From Clavulina sp. PMI_390 (Eukaryota; Basidiomycota; Agaricomycetes; Cantharellales; Hydnaceae), in NCBI GenBank assembly GCA_015039315.1, contig WIDE01000047.1, forward strand, positions 60,434 to 124,433: 64,000 bases of DNA, in the 5' to 3' direction. The translations under genes were made by a program, and so were the position numbers. A model generated the notes under the pieces. It had not been told where the DNA came from, searched no databases, and was given only the letters and a program-made list of their open reading frames with translations. Shown in pieces: positions 1 to 12,200 of the stretch. Each line of letters opens with the position of its first letter. The first letter of the stretch is position 1.

Positions 1-1551
1 GAGGAAATTTGTCTCTCATCGAGCGAAAGACTTGGCTCGAGGGGATAGTACACTAGGGCAAGGTCCATTCTGTTCGAACCATGGGTGCCAGATTACAGAG
101 AGCGCGAGTTTGCGCTGCGCACGCTGTGGCATATGGTGCTACTGTTCGAAAGATTGTCAAACAGCGTGAGCATCTCTCGTACCTGTTCTCTTTACCTATT
201 TTTTTACTCACCTCGATGCCACACGCATTCTCAGAAACTGGAAGAGCCATAAAACTCAATGCAAGAGTCTTGCGAGTAACCGTACTGAATAGATGACGGC
301 ATCGTACGTTGGTAGACTCTCTGACCATATCTTGACGGAAGTGCCACCAGTTGAGGTCCGAATGACTCAGATTTGTAGAGAACGTAACCTACTAGCATGA
401 AGCGTTGCATGGTTGAGCTTGCATCTCGATGGTTGGAGACTGCTGCAGTTGGCTATTGTGCATTTCTTACTACGGCCGAGTTGGGTGGGGGACCAGGCTG
501 CTTTTGCGGGAACTTGGCTGAACACGGGCTCAGCCAAAGGCGTCGCTCTCGCTTATACATCTATTCCTTAGCATAATATATATCCCTCCCCTATATAGGC
601 GATCTTCCACACACGTTGACGTTCGCCTCAGGTTTGCCGCAACTGCCTTTACTATTTCTCATTTACTGGACTTCCATATTTCTTGCCAAGGCAGATGCGC
701 TATGCGTTCCTAGAGAGTCGTAGCCGGCAGCAGGATGGCCTCACTAGCCCGATCCAGATTATTGAAGTGCGATACCGACGATCGATGAACACAGTTTGGG
801 TAAAATGTGTATCCTTGTCAGTGTCCACGGCACATGGGCCAAGCTTATTCTAGGAACATCGATCTGGCCGTTGGTAACGCAAGACGCTGATAAACAGGGG
901 ACCAGGACTGGGCTTGTGTTGCGAGAAATTGCAGTATTTATTGCTAACATACAGGTGAACACCGGAGGCTGTAAATGTGTTTGAGGGCTGTAATGGGATA
1001 TCAGTTGATCATGCTGGGGTCGCACACGTCGATGGACTCCGAAATCAGTGCGAGCACATGATAGATTGGAACCCCGGAAACCTGGCAAAACCCCCGTTTG
1101 TGGCCTTGTTCCGTCTCCCAGTAGGGCCGCCCACGCCACTAGATAAACTCACAGTGGCACAGGTCCGATTGCTTTTTTGTTTCTTCTCTCCCACTTCCTC
1201 CGTGAACACCGATCGCCAGGCAGCTCTTTGGCATCTACTCACCCACCGACGCGAAAAGCCAAGCTCGAAAAAGTCAAGGTACCCAAAACATTTTTCTTCC
1301 TCATCGCGTGAAGTTGTGATGTGTGCGGGGTTTGTGACAAAGTAATTCTGACTCAAATCAATTGGAATCGACACGATTTGCTGGCTGCTCATCTGGTTGG
1401 TTGGTTGTTGGTGTGGTGATCGGCGCCTATGCATGATTGACGGTCACCTGCGCCAACTTGCGGACGTCCCCGGCATTACCCCGCACCTCCGACTCCCAAC
1501 TCTCTCCGACTATCTCGCTCCCTTTTCCTGCAACGCGCTCTGTTCACGACG
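1..1551. other. No supported gene; left-edge non-coding region
   Basis: Only short overlapping open frames without recognisable domains or consistent splicing are visible. A TATA-like stretch (CTATATAGG, about 591-599, in an AT-rich patch from 571) could belong to a core promoter, but I cannot assign a transcript to it. The final few hundred bases are the promoter and 5' leader of the isocitrate dehydrogenase gene that follows. Confidence 0.5.
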
Positions 1552-4194
1552 ATGGCGCTCTCCATCCTCAGACCATTCGTCGCTCGCTCTCCGAGGTTTA
1601 TCCCGTCCATCCGCCGTACGTCGGTTGTACATACTCTATTGAATGAATTCATTGTACAGCTTTATACTGATGACACGTTTAACCCTCTCCAGACATGTCG
1701 ACCGATAAGAGAATCGTCGTGAAGAACCCCGTCGTCGAGGTGTGTTTCTTTCGTGTTGAACTGAGCTACTGGTTCCTAGGTCGTGTCGTCCGGTGACGTT
1801 CGGTTTGGATTGCTAATAATGATTCCCCCCTTTGGCGTTCGTGTATTATGACAGCTCGATGGAGATGAGATGACCAGGATCATCTGGCAGAAGATCCGCG
1901 AGCAGGTCTGTTGTCATTCATCTCTTGTTTCCTGTGTGGTTGTCATTGACCTGACTGTGTTCGGTGGCACCAACAGCTCATCCTCCCCTATCTCAAAATC
2001 GACCTCAAGTACTATGATCTCGGCATGGAGAATCGCGATGCCGTATGTTTTTCTACGCGTGTTTATGGCAGAAAATGGGTGCAGCTGACGCAAATTGTAT
2101 CGTGCGGTAGACCGACGACAAGGTGACGATCGAATCGGCCGAAGCCATCCAAAAGTACTCGGTCGGCGTCAAGGTACGTCTATCATGTCCTACAGGACCC
2201 GTACACTTTTTAAAACTGTTTTATGGCTTTTTTTCTTGTCCTGCACGCTTCTTGTTCATCCGACCTGTGGTAATGTTCGGGCATCTACCAGTGTGCGACT
2301 ATCACACCCGATGAAGCTCGTGTCAAAGGTTTGTTCGCAGCTCCCTTTCCTTGAGTCCTTTCATTCGCTAAATTGTCCTGTATCCATTAAGAGTTCAACC
2401 TCAAGTTCATGTGGAAGTCGCCGAATGGCACCGTACGTCCTTCATCATTATCTCCCTCTCAAAGTCCCCCTCATCTAACCACAACGTGATCTGATGTGAA
2501 CCTGTTTTTATTTCACGTTTTGGATACCTTTGTGGCCCGGTTGTCTTCCTGTTGTTTCAACCATCTTGGTGTTGGTGCCACTCCAATCCTCACACGCCTC
2601 GGTCGATCGCCTCCTTTCTTCGCCTGCGACCTCTCTGCGCCGGTCTTCTCCTCTCACCCTCCTCTGCGCTTCCGTCTTCATCCGCGCCACTCCCACCCCC
2701 CACATTTCCTTCATCCCACACTAATGCTTGCCATGCGCAACAAAAACCCCGACCTCTCACCCATTCATATGCCTCCAGATCCGTAATATTCTGGGTGGCA
2801 CTGTCTTCCGTGAGCCTATCATCCTCAACTCGATACCCAAGCCCGTTCCTGGGTGGACCAAGCCAATTGTCATTGGCCGTCACGCCTTTGGCGACCAGTA
2901 CCGCTCCACAGATTACCTCGCCCCTGGTCCAGGCAAACTCCAGCTCGTATTCACACCCGAGAATGGAGGCAAGCCTGAGGTGATGGATGTCTATGACTTT
3001 AAGGCTCCCGGCGTGGCGATGGCCATGTACAATACCGATGACGTGCGTGTGCCGTTGAGATTGTAGACTGGCAGTTTTTGCTGACTGGAAATTTGGATGG
3101 TTTGACTTTTTAGTCTATCACCGGCTTTGCCCATGCATCGTTCAAGATGGCGCTCCAGAAGAAGATGCCCCTCGTGAGTCATTCTTTATGGGTAGACCCC
3201 TGCACCTCTTCGCTAACGTATGCACATCTTGTGGCCCATGCCTGCAATAGTACATGTCGACCAAGAATACCATCATGAAGAAATACGATGGCCGCTTCAA
3301 GGATATCTTCGAAGAGATCTTCCAGTCAACATATAAGAAGGACTTTGATGCTCTTGGGCTGTGGTACGAGCACCGCTTGATTGATGATATGGTTGCCCAG
3401 GTGCGTTCCTCCTCTAGCCGGCAGCTAGCAGGAAGATGGATAGGAGAGGGTTACAATGCTAATAGTCTACTTCTCGTTGTATAGGTTATCAAGGGTGATG
3501 GTGGCTTCGTCTGGGCTTGCAAGAACTACGATGGTGACGTCCAGGTAAATTCGTTCCCTGTTGTGGCTCGTTTCTCCTCACCCTGGAGTGCTCATGCTAT
3601 TTTTGGTCCATGTTATAGTCCGATATTCTCGCACAAGGCTTCGGGTCACTGGGTATGATGACCTCTGAGCTTGTCACCCCTGATGGAAAGACTATGGAGT
3701 CTGAGGCTGCCCACGGTATGCATCTCCCTAAGCAATATGCTAGAATTCTTCCTTACCTAACCGTCTCACAAATCAACTCTTCATCTCCCAATCCAGGCAC
3801 CGTCACCCGACACTACCGCGAGCATCAGAAGGGGAATGAGACCTCGACCAACCCTGTCGCATCGATCTTCGCATGGACCCGTGGCCTGGCCTTCCGTGCC
3901 AAGCTCGACGACACCCCCGAGCTCGCGAACTTTGCGCAAAAGCTGGAGGAGGCATGTGTTGAGGTGATTGACAAGGATGCTGTGATGACCAAGGATTTGG
4001 CTATTGCTATTCACGGTGTCAAGAACACCAAGCGGGAACACTGGGTCACCACGAACGCGTACATGGATGCTGTTGATGTAAGTGGCTTGATGCCGATCGA
4101 GAGGTCGCTTTTATAGAGCGCTAACGTTTTCTTTCCTGGTGGATCGATGATCTTGCAGGCCAAGCTCCGCCAGAAGCTGGGGTGGACTGCGTAA
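1552..4194 (+). CDS. IDP1: NADP-dependent isocitrate dehydrogenase, mitochondrial form
   Basis: This enzyme converts isocitrate and NADP to 2-oxoglutarate, CO2 and NADPH. The spliced exons give the classic eukaryotic homodimeric [18 protein letters not shown] near the N-terminus, then the [12 protein letters not shown] segment, the [17 protein letters not shown] block and [16 protein letters not shown] near the C-terminus. I start it at 1552. Exon 1 (1552-1615) encodes a short Arg- and Ser-rich leader ([20 protein letters not shown]) typical of a mitochondrial presequence. It splices in phase to exon 2 at 1693, where an internal ATG at 1695 would give a leaderless cytosolic enzyme. About a dozen exons are visible. 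Most introns are 50-90 nt, but one (2433-2778) is 346 nt and CT-rich. The stop is TAA at 4192. Length and motifs match the family throughout and I see no damage. Confidence 0.95.
2433..2778 (+). other. Unusually long CT-rich intron in the isocitrate dehydrogenase gene
   Basis: The intron has a GTACGT donor and a CTCCAG acceptor and separates the exon ending in SPNGT from the one starting IRNILGG. It is about five times longer than the gene's other introns and strongly pyrimidine-rich, which opens long spurious frames on both strands. Confidence 0.8.
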
Positions 4195-5412
4195 AGAGTT
4201 AAACCAGCTAAAGATGCGATGCTTTGAGATGAGATGAGATGTGATGTGATCGCATAGATATTGCTGCCTTTTTCCAAGATCTTGCTCGCTTGCTTTCGCT
4301 GTACATTCATACATTGTGCTGTCTCTCCTAGCTTCTTCCATTGGGCTGCGATATTGGTAAACATAGTTTACCTTGTATAATATGGTTTATGACATGGGAT
4401 GTGCAATCGAGATTCGACCGTTCCGTGTTGTCTACTCGGCTGACATGTGGGGACAATGATTCCTGACTGCGGACCCTGACTTTGACGAAGTGCTCCCTGC
4501 CACCGCCACCGCCACAAATGCCTTCTCGTCCCTGTTACTAGTCAAGTAGTGGCAACAAACATTGACATCGTAGCATGATGGATGTTTCAAGCTAGGGTAA
4601 TTGATGGGTTCCTCAGGCCTGGACTTAAGGGTCCAGGAACTCGATGTCGTTATAGGACTCCATTCGCCAGCATATTGATGCTTTTGACGGCAGTTCTACG
4701 CGCGCAGTGTCTATCGAGTATCATGCTCTGCATTTGCCTTCTCTAGCAGCATTGTACATTCAGGATGCAGGCAGGCGCATGGGCCGGAGAAGTTATGTTC
4801 CGTGAGGGTCGATTCGTAATGGACACGAGTCATCTCTCGCCACCATCGTCTTCAAGTCCTTCATTCGAATCCGCAAGCATCAAGGAATCATTAAGAGTTT
4901 CGAGCTCGAATCGTCCTCGCTGTCTTCCGGCCTGCTTCCCAAAACTCTCTTCCTCCCAGCCAATCATGCTGCTCCATTCATTTGTCAATCGATGCCTGTC
5001 ATGCGCGAGCGGGCACGAGTCTGCAACGTGCTGCTGGATTCCGCCTCCACGGACTCACGGCGAGCGCGAGCTTCTGATTCCGAAAAGCTTTGAGGCTCTA
5101 GGCTTTTTGTTGCTCCATACTTTACCCAGAGTGTGGGGTAACTACTTCGTGATCGACGCCACCACGTCCGACCTGGTAGGTGACCCCGCTCTCTCCCCGC
5201 TTCCCCTACCTGACTTACGCGTGTCAGACCGCCAGCCTACGTTGATAACGGATATAGCTCCACTGGAGAATACTATTGAGGTCCAAATTTGTTATCGAGC
5301 CGCCCCAGCGCTCCTTCCCGTCTTGTTGACGACTCCAACTGCTTCGCGATAACGACAAGCCGGCGCCTGACCACACTTGATCCTGTTGCGTCCGCTTCCA
5401 CTCAAACCCAAC
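4195..5412. other. Intergenic region with one uncertain open frame (4765-5352, +)
   Basis: A 195-codon frame opens at ATG 4765 and closes at 5352. Its product is Ser/Pro-rich at the start and shows no domain I recognise. It lies in the same frame as the following RNase III-like gene but is separated from it by a stop, so it may be chance or an upstream leader frame. Nothing else is supported here. Confidence 0.35.
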
Positions 5413-6366
5413 ATGCCACACTCTGAACGACCCCATTCTACCGCAAACCCAGTGGAACAACCTCCATCACCCACTCCGTCTCTCAGTACTATATTGACCA
5501 CATCCCGCCACCCGCTTCCATCCCTCCCGACACTCACAAATGACGCAACGTGGGATACGGTCTTCACTCACGCCAGTCTACCCTATGGAAATGGAGTTCT
5601 AGCTGCGTTAGGTGAGCTTATGTATCTTGGAAGTGGACAGATGACAGCTAGAACTCTTCTCGTGGCTATGGCTGCGTATAGGCGAATCGGTCTGGCAGTC
5701 GGCGGTTATGGAGTGGTTAATTGAATCAGTTGATGGGCGGTTGACTGAGGAGGAACTCGACATCCGCACGGAAGAACGACTTGACCCTACACTCCTTCAA
5801 ACGTTCTCCTCCATCTATGCGCTTCCCTCGCAGCTCACTTATGCACGCACGGTACATCCTTCGGAGAGGTACTCCGCCGAAGACAAGATCAAGGTATAAC
5901 ACCTTATCGTGCTTGATGCTCTGATTGTCGCCTGATTTATTACTTAGGTTTTCGAAGCCTATGTGGGGGGGATGCTCCGTGATCGCGGATGGGATGTGTT
6001 CAGAGAGTGGGTTGCCGAGCTGCTGGAATGGGACAATATGTGAGCCTCTTGTTTTCCGCCCTTCACTCTACGCTCGCCCACTAAGTACTTTGTAGGACAA
6101 TGCTTGACTCTCTCAAGGACCAAGAGACTGCTGTTCCGCAAGATAAAACCGCTGGTCTGAACATAGGATCTGGCGGTGCTCCTGACACGACCACCAGAAA
6201 TGGCGGCGGCGGCGGCGGCGAGAGTGGAAGTGTGCTTGGAGCTGGGATCGCAGGTATAGGGGCAGGAGGGACAACTGCTCCTATGTACAGCTCATACGTT
6301 CAGTATCTTCGCGATACTGGTGCAGATGTTAGTGGAGGGTTAGGTCTCTCAGGCACAACTGCATAA
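5413..6366 (+). CDS. RNase III-fold protein, probably catalytically inactive
   Basis: Four exons (5413-5611, 5682-5893, 5948-6039, 6096-6366) join in phase to a 257-residue protein. After a Pro/Ser-rich N-terminus, the segment WDTVFTHASLPYGNG followed by LAALGESVW matches the RNase III fold (family pattern F-T-H-x-S, then N-E-x-L-x-x-L-G-D-S). KVFEAYVGGML matches the second conserved helix. Residues that bind catalytic metal in active RNase III look substituted: NE becomes NG, LGD becomes LGE, and the Asp before the FEA motif is Lys. That pattern is known in RNase III-fold mitochondrial ribosomal proteins (L44/L3 type), which keep the fold without cleavage. The C-terminus carries a Gly-rich run (about 6199-6222) and a low-complexity tail. 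The fold call is fairly firm; the cellular role is inference. Confidence 0.7.
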
Positions 6367-6765
6367 AGGCGTTGCAATTATCTTGGAAACTAGCTACTGT
6401 TAATTTTGTATGGGATAACGATTAAGTCTGGTTTTGCGTCAATGATGATTCCTTATCTGTAGCCTTACTCTAAAAATACCCCGTTTTACGACAGCAAAGT
6501 GACCATGAGAATTAACGTGTTTGGACGCGACCATTGTGGAAGTCATCATGGAGATCACAATACTCATACAGTATGGGCCCTTGAACCCAGGAAACAGGAA
6601 GTGCGTCCTACGAAAATGAGCGTATTTGGACTGATAAAAAATAAGGCTGCAGAACCCTAATTACTAATAAATAGTAAATCAAGACGAACTCTGCCTGCAA
6701 CAATTCTATGCAGACAATGAGCTCTAGATACTACTGTATCGCGAATCCGTTGCTAGTCTTATATA
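6367..6765. other. Convergent intergenic spacer, no gene seen
   Basis: This is the shared 3' region between the RNase III-fold gene (+) and the MYND protein gene (-). It is AT-rich and presumably holds both 3' ends. I see no open frame with supporting features. Confidence 0.6.
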
Positions 6766-8615
6766 TCAAGCCGTGTTAGTGCATTGTATTTTGTGTGATC
6801 TCCAGTTTCTAGTGAAAACAGGTAGTTTAGGCTTGGATATTGAACGATAGTGAGATTAGGCAGGTGCTCACGCTTTTTGGCACTCCTTAGAGCAATAGAA
6901 CCTCGTGCCACAGCGCTTGCAGCGAAAGCTGGCGACCTCGACCGATTCACACCCATTATTGGAGCAGAACGGACCAGATGGCAGACCAGCCTCCTTTCGA
7001 GCCAGATCCTTTGCTCGATGAGAGACAAACCGCTTCCATGTATTACGAAGAGCTGGGTCGAGGTTTCCATTCTGTTGGACACGGGAGTTGATCACGGCTG
7101 ATTGAGAAAGAAGCTTTTCCATCAACGGCTTCGTTCCAGGAGCGTAAGCGCGTTGGTGAAGAAGCAAAGTGTTATGTAGCGATCTGTCCCATCCAGCTAA
7201 GAATTCTGTGATGAAAACTACCGCTCGAAGAGTGAGCCACGGCTCGGTTGACGGGATATGTGGATGTTGGCTTACAGAGGAGGTCCCGGTCGTTCGACGT
7301 CGCGATCTTGTCTGAAAATAACATCTTCTCGATGATGAACAATATACCTGCATCCACACCCTCTGCAGTAGGCTCAATACCCGTCACTGGAGATAGACAT
7401 GTTTTCCAGCTCGAAATAAACCCTGCTTGAAGATCAGGAAGGAGACGTGGGTCTTTCATGACACCATGATCGGGGTCAGGCTGCGCCCAGAGTTTTTTGA
7501 GAAATCCGATTGACCGACGGATGTAACGGTGTTTATAGGCCGCGAAGATCACCGATTCCTCCGGATGCATGGCAACGATGCCAGAAACAGTAAGATATTC
7601 ATGATACCCGCGGGACTCCCCGCAAGCTTCTGCAGTGTCCAGGGCCTCGCCAAGGAAAATGTCTGGCTCGATCCCCATGACCTCAGCGAAGGATACACGG
7701 CGGCCTTGGTTTGAGTCATGAAAACTTCCAGCCATATCCCGAACAAGGTCGTATGAAGACCTCAGGACATCAGACACCACATCGATTGAGTAAACTGAGT
7801 TTCCCCAATGGCTTGCTAGTGGTGGGATATGTCGTCGACTGAGGATGGCAAATCTCATCACAGACTCGTAAGTGTTGCGGCTGTGGAAGGGAGATGAGCA
7901 AATTATGACAGAAATCTTAGAAGAAAAGGCTCACTGTGGGGCGAGCTTTTTTGAAGAGAATTTTTGAGAGGAGAGGAGTAAAAGTGCCACAATCTCCAGA
8001 GCATGGACACGCTGTATCTCGGTTTGTTCGAAAATATCGAACGACGACGGTGTCAGAGCAACAGAAGGTGTAGTTGTGGTGAAGTGTGGACAATTCGAGA
8101 AGACATTTACTAGTCTGTCAATGATGCCATGTACTACCTCTGTGCTCAGAACAGAAGTAAGTGTCGGCTCCTGCCAGGCCTGGGGGTTAGAGAGTACCAC
8201 CGAGATTTGATACAACAAGCGAATAAGAGTCCACCAATGAATAGCCCACTCAAGCTACAAATTGGGGGAGTGATAGTTTGGTTGTCAACCACCGTATGCG
8301 TTTCCATCATTTGACTTCATGGCTCGGAAAACTTACTGAGGGTGCTGCAGGCGAGGTCTGTTGCTCCGTCTCGGTTTTGAGAACCTCTAGCTGGTAGACT
8401 ATGTCTCCAAGGATGCCAGTACGAATCCATGCGCCCACTTTTTTTCGTTGAGCGGTGGATAGTTTGTAGTCTTTCTTCGCAAATCGAGAGTGCAAATCGT
8501 TCCACCGACTGAACAACTCTTCAAAGGAGCTGGAAGCAGCGTGGAGTTCGTCAATATCGCCTGAGGCTTTCAGAGCCTTTAAGATGATGGCGCAAGTGAT
8601 GCTAAATCCGTCCAT
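6766..8615 (-). CDS. MYND-type zinc finger protein (fungal hypothetical)
   Basis: This multi-exon gene runs from ATG at 8615 to TGA at 6766. The N-terminal and central parts are helical and lack a named domain. The C-terminus is a MYND finger: CSNNGCE, then CKRCGTRFYCSKECQ. The last finger ligands lie in a small terminal exon after an intron (acceptor near 6809), which adds NWRSHKIQC and completes the W-x2-H-x3-C half. Without that splice the finger would look truncated. Basidiomycete genomes carry many MYND proteins of this layout, usually with unknown partners. MYND fingers bind proline-rich peptides in other proteins. No close functional assignment is possible from sequence alone. Confidence 0.75.
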
Positions 8616-9275
8616 GCTGCTGTTTCTTCATGGAGAAGCCAAGGACATCATCCTAGTAACGGTCTCGGCGGAGCATTCCGAGAGCTCAACTGCTCGGAAA
8701 GGTCGCCGTATGGTTGCGAAAACCAGCCCGTGCGTCCCAAGGGAACTAATTTAAAAAAATGCTTGAATAAGGAACCACTGCATCTGGTCTAGATCGAGGT
8801 ATTAGACCATGAAGCACTGGCAATCAGCACGGATCATATGTCACTCTTGAGATTGATTCGTACGAGGGCGTGTTCCGAGTCCACGTTTCTGACACGCTGA
8901 CATCATCGTGTGCTGCAGGAAAAGTCCGTGTCGAAATGCGAAGCTAAAATGTATTAATATTGCATATTGCTCAAAGATGGCTACACTTAGGGAAGACGCA
9001 TTGAAACTCGCAATGAGCATCGAGTGTGAATTCAGTCACAGTTCATGAATTCATGCATCCATCCTCAAGGAGCACGAGGAGGGATTGAGGTCTGAGCATC
9101 GTAATAAAATGAATGAAGCTTGAAATGGGGTAAAGGAGAACTTTTTTGTCTGGACGTATCTAAGACACTGTCCCACACGGAGTGAATATTACGCTTTGCT
9201 GAGGACACCCTGCTGCCGATGAGTTTTACTCATATCATTCAGAGATCCAAGCTACGAGCTGAACTATGTACAGAA
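8616..9275. other. Intergenic spacer, no gene seen
   Basis: This region lies upstream of the MYND gene and downstream of the adenylate-forming reductase, both on the minus strand. It should contain the MYND gene promoter. Only short open frames without features are present. Confidence 0.55.
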
Positions 9276-12200
9276 CTATGGTAGAAAGCCAATCATTCGC
9301 CAATGGTCAACCCACAATTGCACATCGTGCGAAGTCATTGGAGCAAGGTTTGCTAGAGTGGGAGAAATACCCTGCATCTTGTCCGTGGCAAGCCTTCTCA
9401 AGCCCAGTGCCTCGCGTTGATCGCGCTCCTCCACAGGAAGCTTTAGAGTAGCTGCATCCCCAGCTGCTAAATCTCGGAAAAATGGAAGCAACTTTACAGC
9501 AGGGATCTTATCTGCGTCGCTCACGTTCCTCGCCTCTAGCTTTTCCAGCCAGTCAGAGAAAGGAAGAATACGAAGACTTTGACCACTAGAGTATACGGAC
9601 GCGGCGTTTGTAGCCACTTCCAACACTTTTCTCCAGGGAATGGGCTTGGGATGATAAATATGAAGCACCTTTTGAGGGGTTTTGGTGAGTGCTGCATCTA
9701 AAACAGCTGTAGCAGCCGCATCGACTGGGACCCATGACACACACTAGAGATATGCAAAAGTATGAATCGTTCGAGTTTAGGCTTGGTGTGGATTTAGCAA
9801 TAGAACGTACACCAGGGGAATCAGGGAGGCATCGCAGAGCTAACGAGCTCTTCAAGAGTATTGGAAACCAGCCGCTGGTCGCCCATGAGCCGTTTTCACT
9901 CCCGCTGAGCTGTCCCAGTCTAATGGAGGTCGTGTTGAGCCCCGCAAAATCTCTGAAATGCTCTAGAATCTAAATACATGACCATGAGTGAGGGGGGTTG
10001 CGCTGGACGACCCGAGGAGCAGAGCTTACAAACCTTCTCTGCAACATACTTCGATTCCCCGTATCCCGTGCCCACGCTAACAGTTGGATTCTTTATCGGC
10101 TCCTCAAGAGCAGAGGTATTTGGCCAATTCTGAAGCACACTAACAGAAGAGGTAAATATAAACCGAAGGGAAGCTGCGTTCGTGCTTGACAGCGCCAGAG
10201 CGACAAGATTTCGAGTTCCCCTGATTTGGGGCTCGAATGACTGGAGCGTAAGATTGAAGTCTAATCTCCAGGCATTATGTATGATAAGAGTTACCGAGTG
10301 AGATATCTGCAGGTCTCATGGTCAAAACCACCCAAAGACGTGTCGAAAATAAAGCTGAGTGGCATACCTCTTGGTAAACCTCATGGTCAACGCCCAGGAG
10401 ATCGGCGGACGTATCAGTGTCGACCACGCGTAGTTTCTCGTGCTCCAGTAGAGCTGGATCGATGCCTTTATCGATAAAGGATGCGCGTTGACGCTCAAGG
10501 CTGCGCTGTCCCTGAGGGCCGAGCCGATTGAGCGCCCACACTCGGTCGAACCGATCACTCTGGATCAATTGAAGGAGAATAGCACTCCCCAGAGCCCCCG
10601 TTGTTCCAGTGATGAGAACAGACTCTTTTGGAGAACGAAGGTTTGTCGGGATTGCTTCAGAAGCCTGAATCACCTTGCGTTGGACTGAAGGAGGTGTCGT
10701 AACACGATCTGAAAATTCGGCGGTGTATTTCTTGACCAAGTTATCCATCGCCCTGGCATGCTCTTCCTCGGCATCAGAATACCTCCCACCAGAGATGTTC
10801 GCTATCGAGATAAGATGCTGGGCTAGTAATGACACGTTCGGATGGGCAAAGGCGACTTGAGCGTCGAGTAAACGGGCTTTAGACGAGACAGCTGCGTTAG
10901 GAAAGCTCTGCATCAGACTGCTGCAACGAAGGCGCAAAAATGTTGCGGTCAAACTATATGAAAGCATGAGTACCATACGGCGCATTATTCGATTATTGAG
11001 GTACTTACCTGTCGGCACCCTGGTCAAAGAAATCCTTTGAAGGATCCACTGGATGCTGCAATAGCTCCTCCACTACACGAAGAATCCAGGGTTCCAGCGC
11101 AGCAGACGTCCATGTTTCTGGAAGAGGCGTGTTATCTTCTCCCTTTGCTTCATCGATCGCAGCGTAAGTCTCGTCGATTTCGGCTGCATAGAGATCTTCT
11201 GTACGTTTCCGTTGAACCGTGCCTTTGGGTGTTTTTGCAAACGGCTTGCTTGGGACTGAGGGAATAATGGTTTCCTTGAAGATCTTGGCAAAGCCAGCGG
11301 ATCTGGTATTGACCTTTTCCACATGTGGCCTATGACGGATGAAAAAAATTATTGAGTTTTCTTCGTATATCGATGTTCGGAATGTAGCAAGTTTAACTAA
11401 CCACAGTAGATTGCGGAAATGAGCCAATTCGTTGGGGTTATTACGATCCACCTCATATCCTGGCGCTGGTTGAACGAGGACAGCGACTTGGTTTTTAGCA
11501 CGTCCAAGCAGGACCGCCGCGATAACCAGAGGACTTTCCACTATCGCGAGTTCTGGTTATGATATCCAGTTCAACGGGATGAGTGAGGTTTCTAGTGATA
11601 TCTGATACTCCCACGAACCTATAGGAGTTGGGTTGACCTTCTCTCCTGTCGCTGCATAAAGAGGATTGTTCAAAGTTAGGGGAAAGGCCAGAGCCGGTGA
11701 GTGGGAAGAGGTAAGCTAACCGAGTGTGACCTGGTCGTCTAATCTTCCAATTCTATTCCATATTTCAGCTTCAGCGTCTATTAATTGGACAGGAAGTAGA
11801 TAAAGACTCACATTTTATACATATTTGGTTTAGTGGGATGACGCGCGAACAAATCATTGGTTGCGTACACAGGACCATCATTGGTTTGAGTGTTGAATAT
11901 TGCAGGACGAAAATCCTTGGATTCCTACGACCGATTTTACTTATCAGTGACATAGTTACCACCGATGTAGGCCAGAGGCAACTCACTCGTATCTGCAGCT
12001 CGAACAGCCCGTCTTCCTGCTCCTCCCATCGAGCAGGATAATCTTCAGTAAACTCGAGCCAATCCCACTCCTCACGCGTCCGATGGATGCGTTTCAACCG
12101 CGAAGGATTCGAGAACTCTGTCCCTCCATAAAGAATCGTTAGATTGACACCATGGCGCACAAGTTCATTGCCGATTTCTTGGGGTAGGGGAGCACCGCCA

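Noticed and set aside
1045..1434. 129-codon minus-strand frame upstream of isocitrate dehydrogenase
   Set aside because: Low-complexity, no domain, no splice support, and it overlaps the expected promoter of the dehydrogenase.
2496..2983. Overlapping plus- and minus-strand frames inside the isocitrate dehydrogenase gene
   Set aside because: They lie in the long CT-rich intron and the next exon's wrong frames; the spliced dehydrogenase explains the region.
7248..7861. Plus-strand short frames opposite the MYND protein
   Set aside because: The minus strand gives continuous exons ending in a complete MYND finger; the plus frames have no features.
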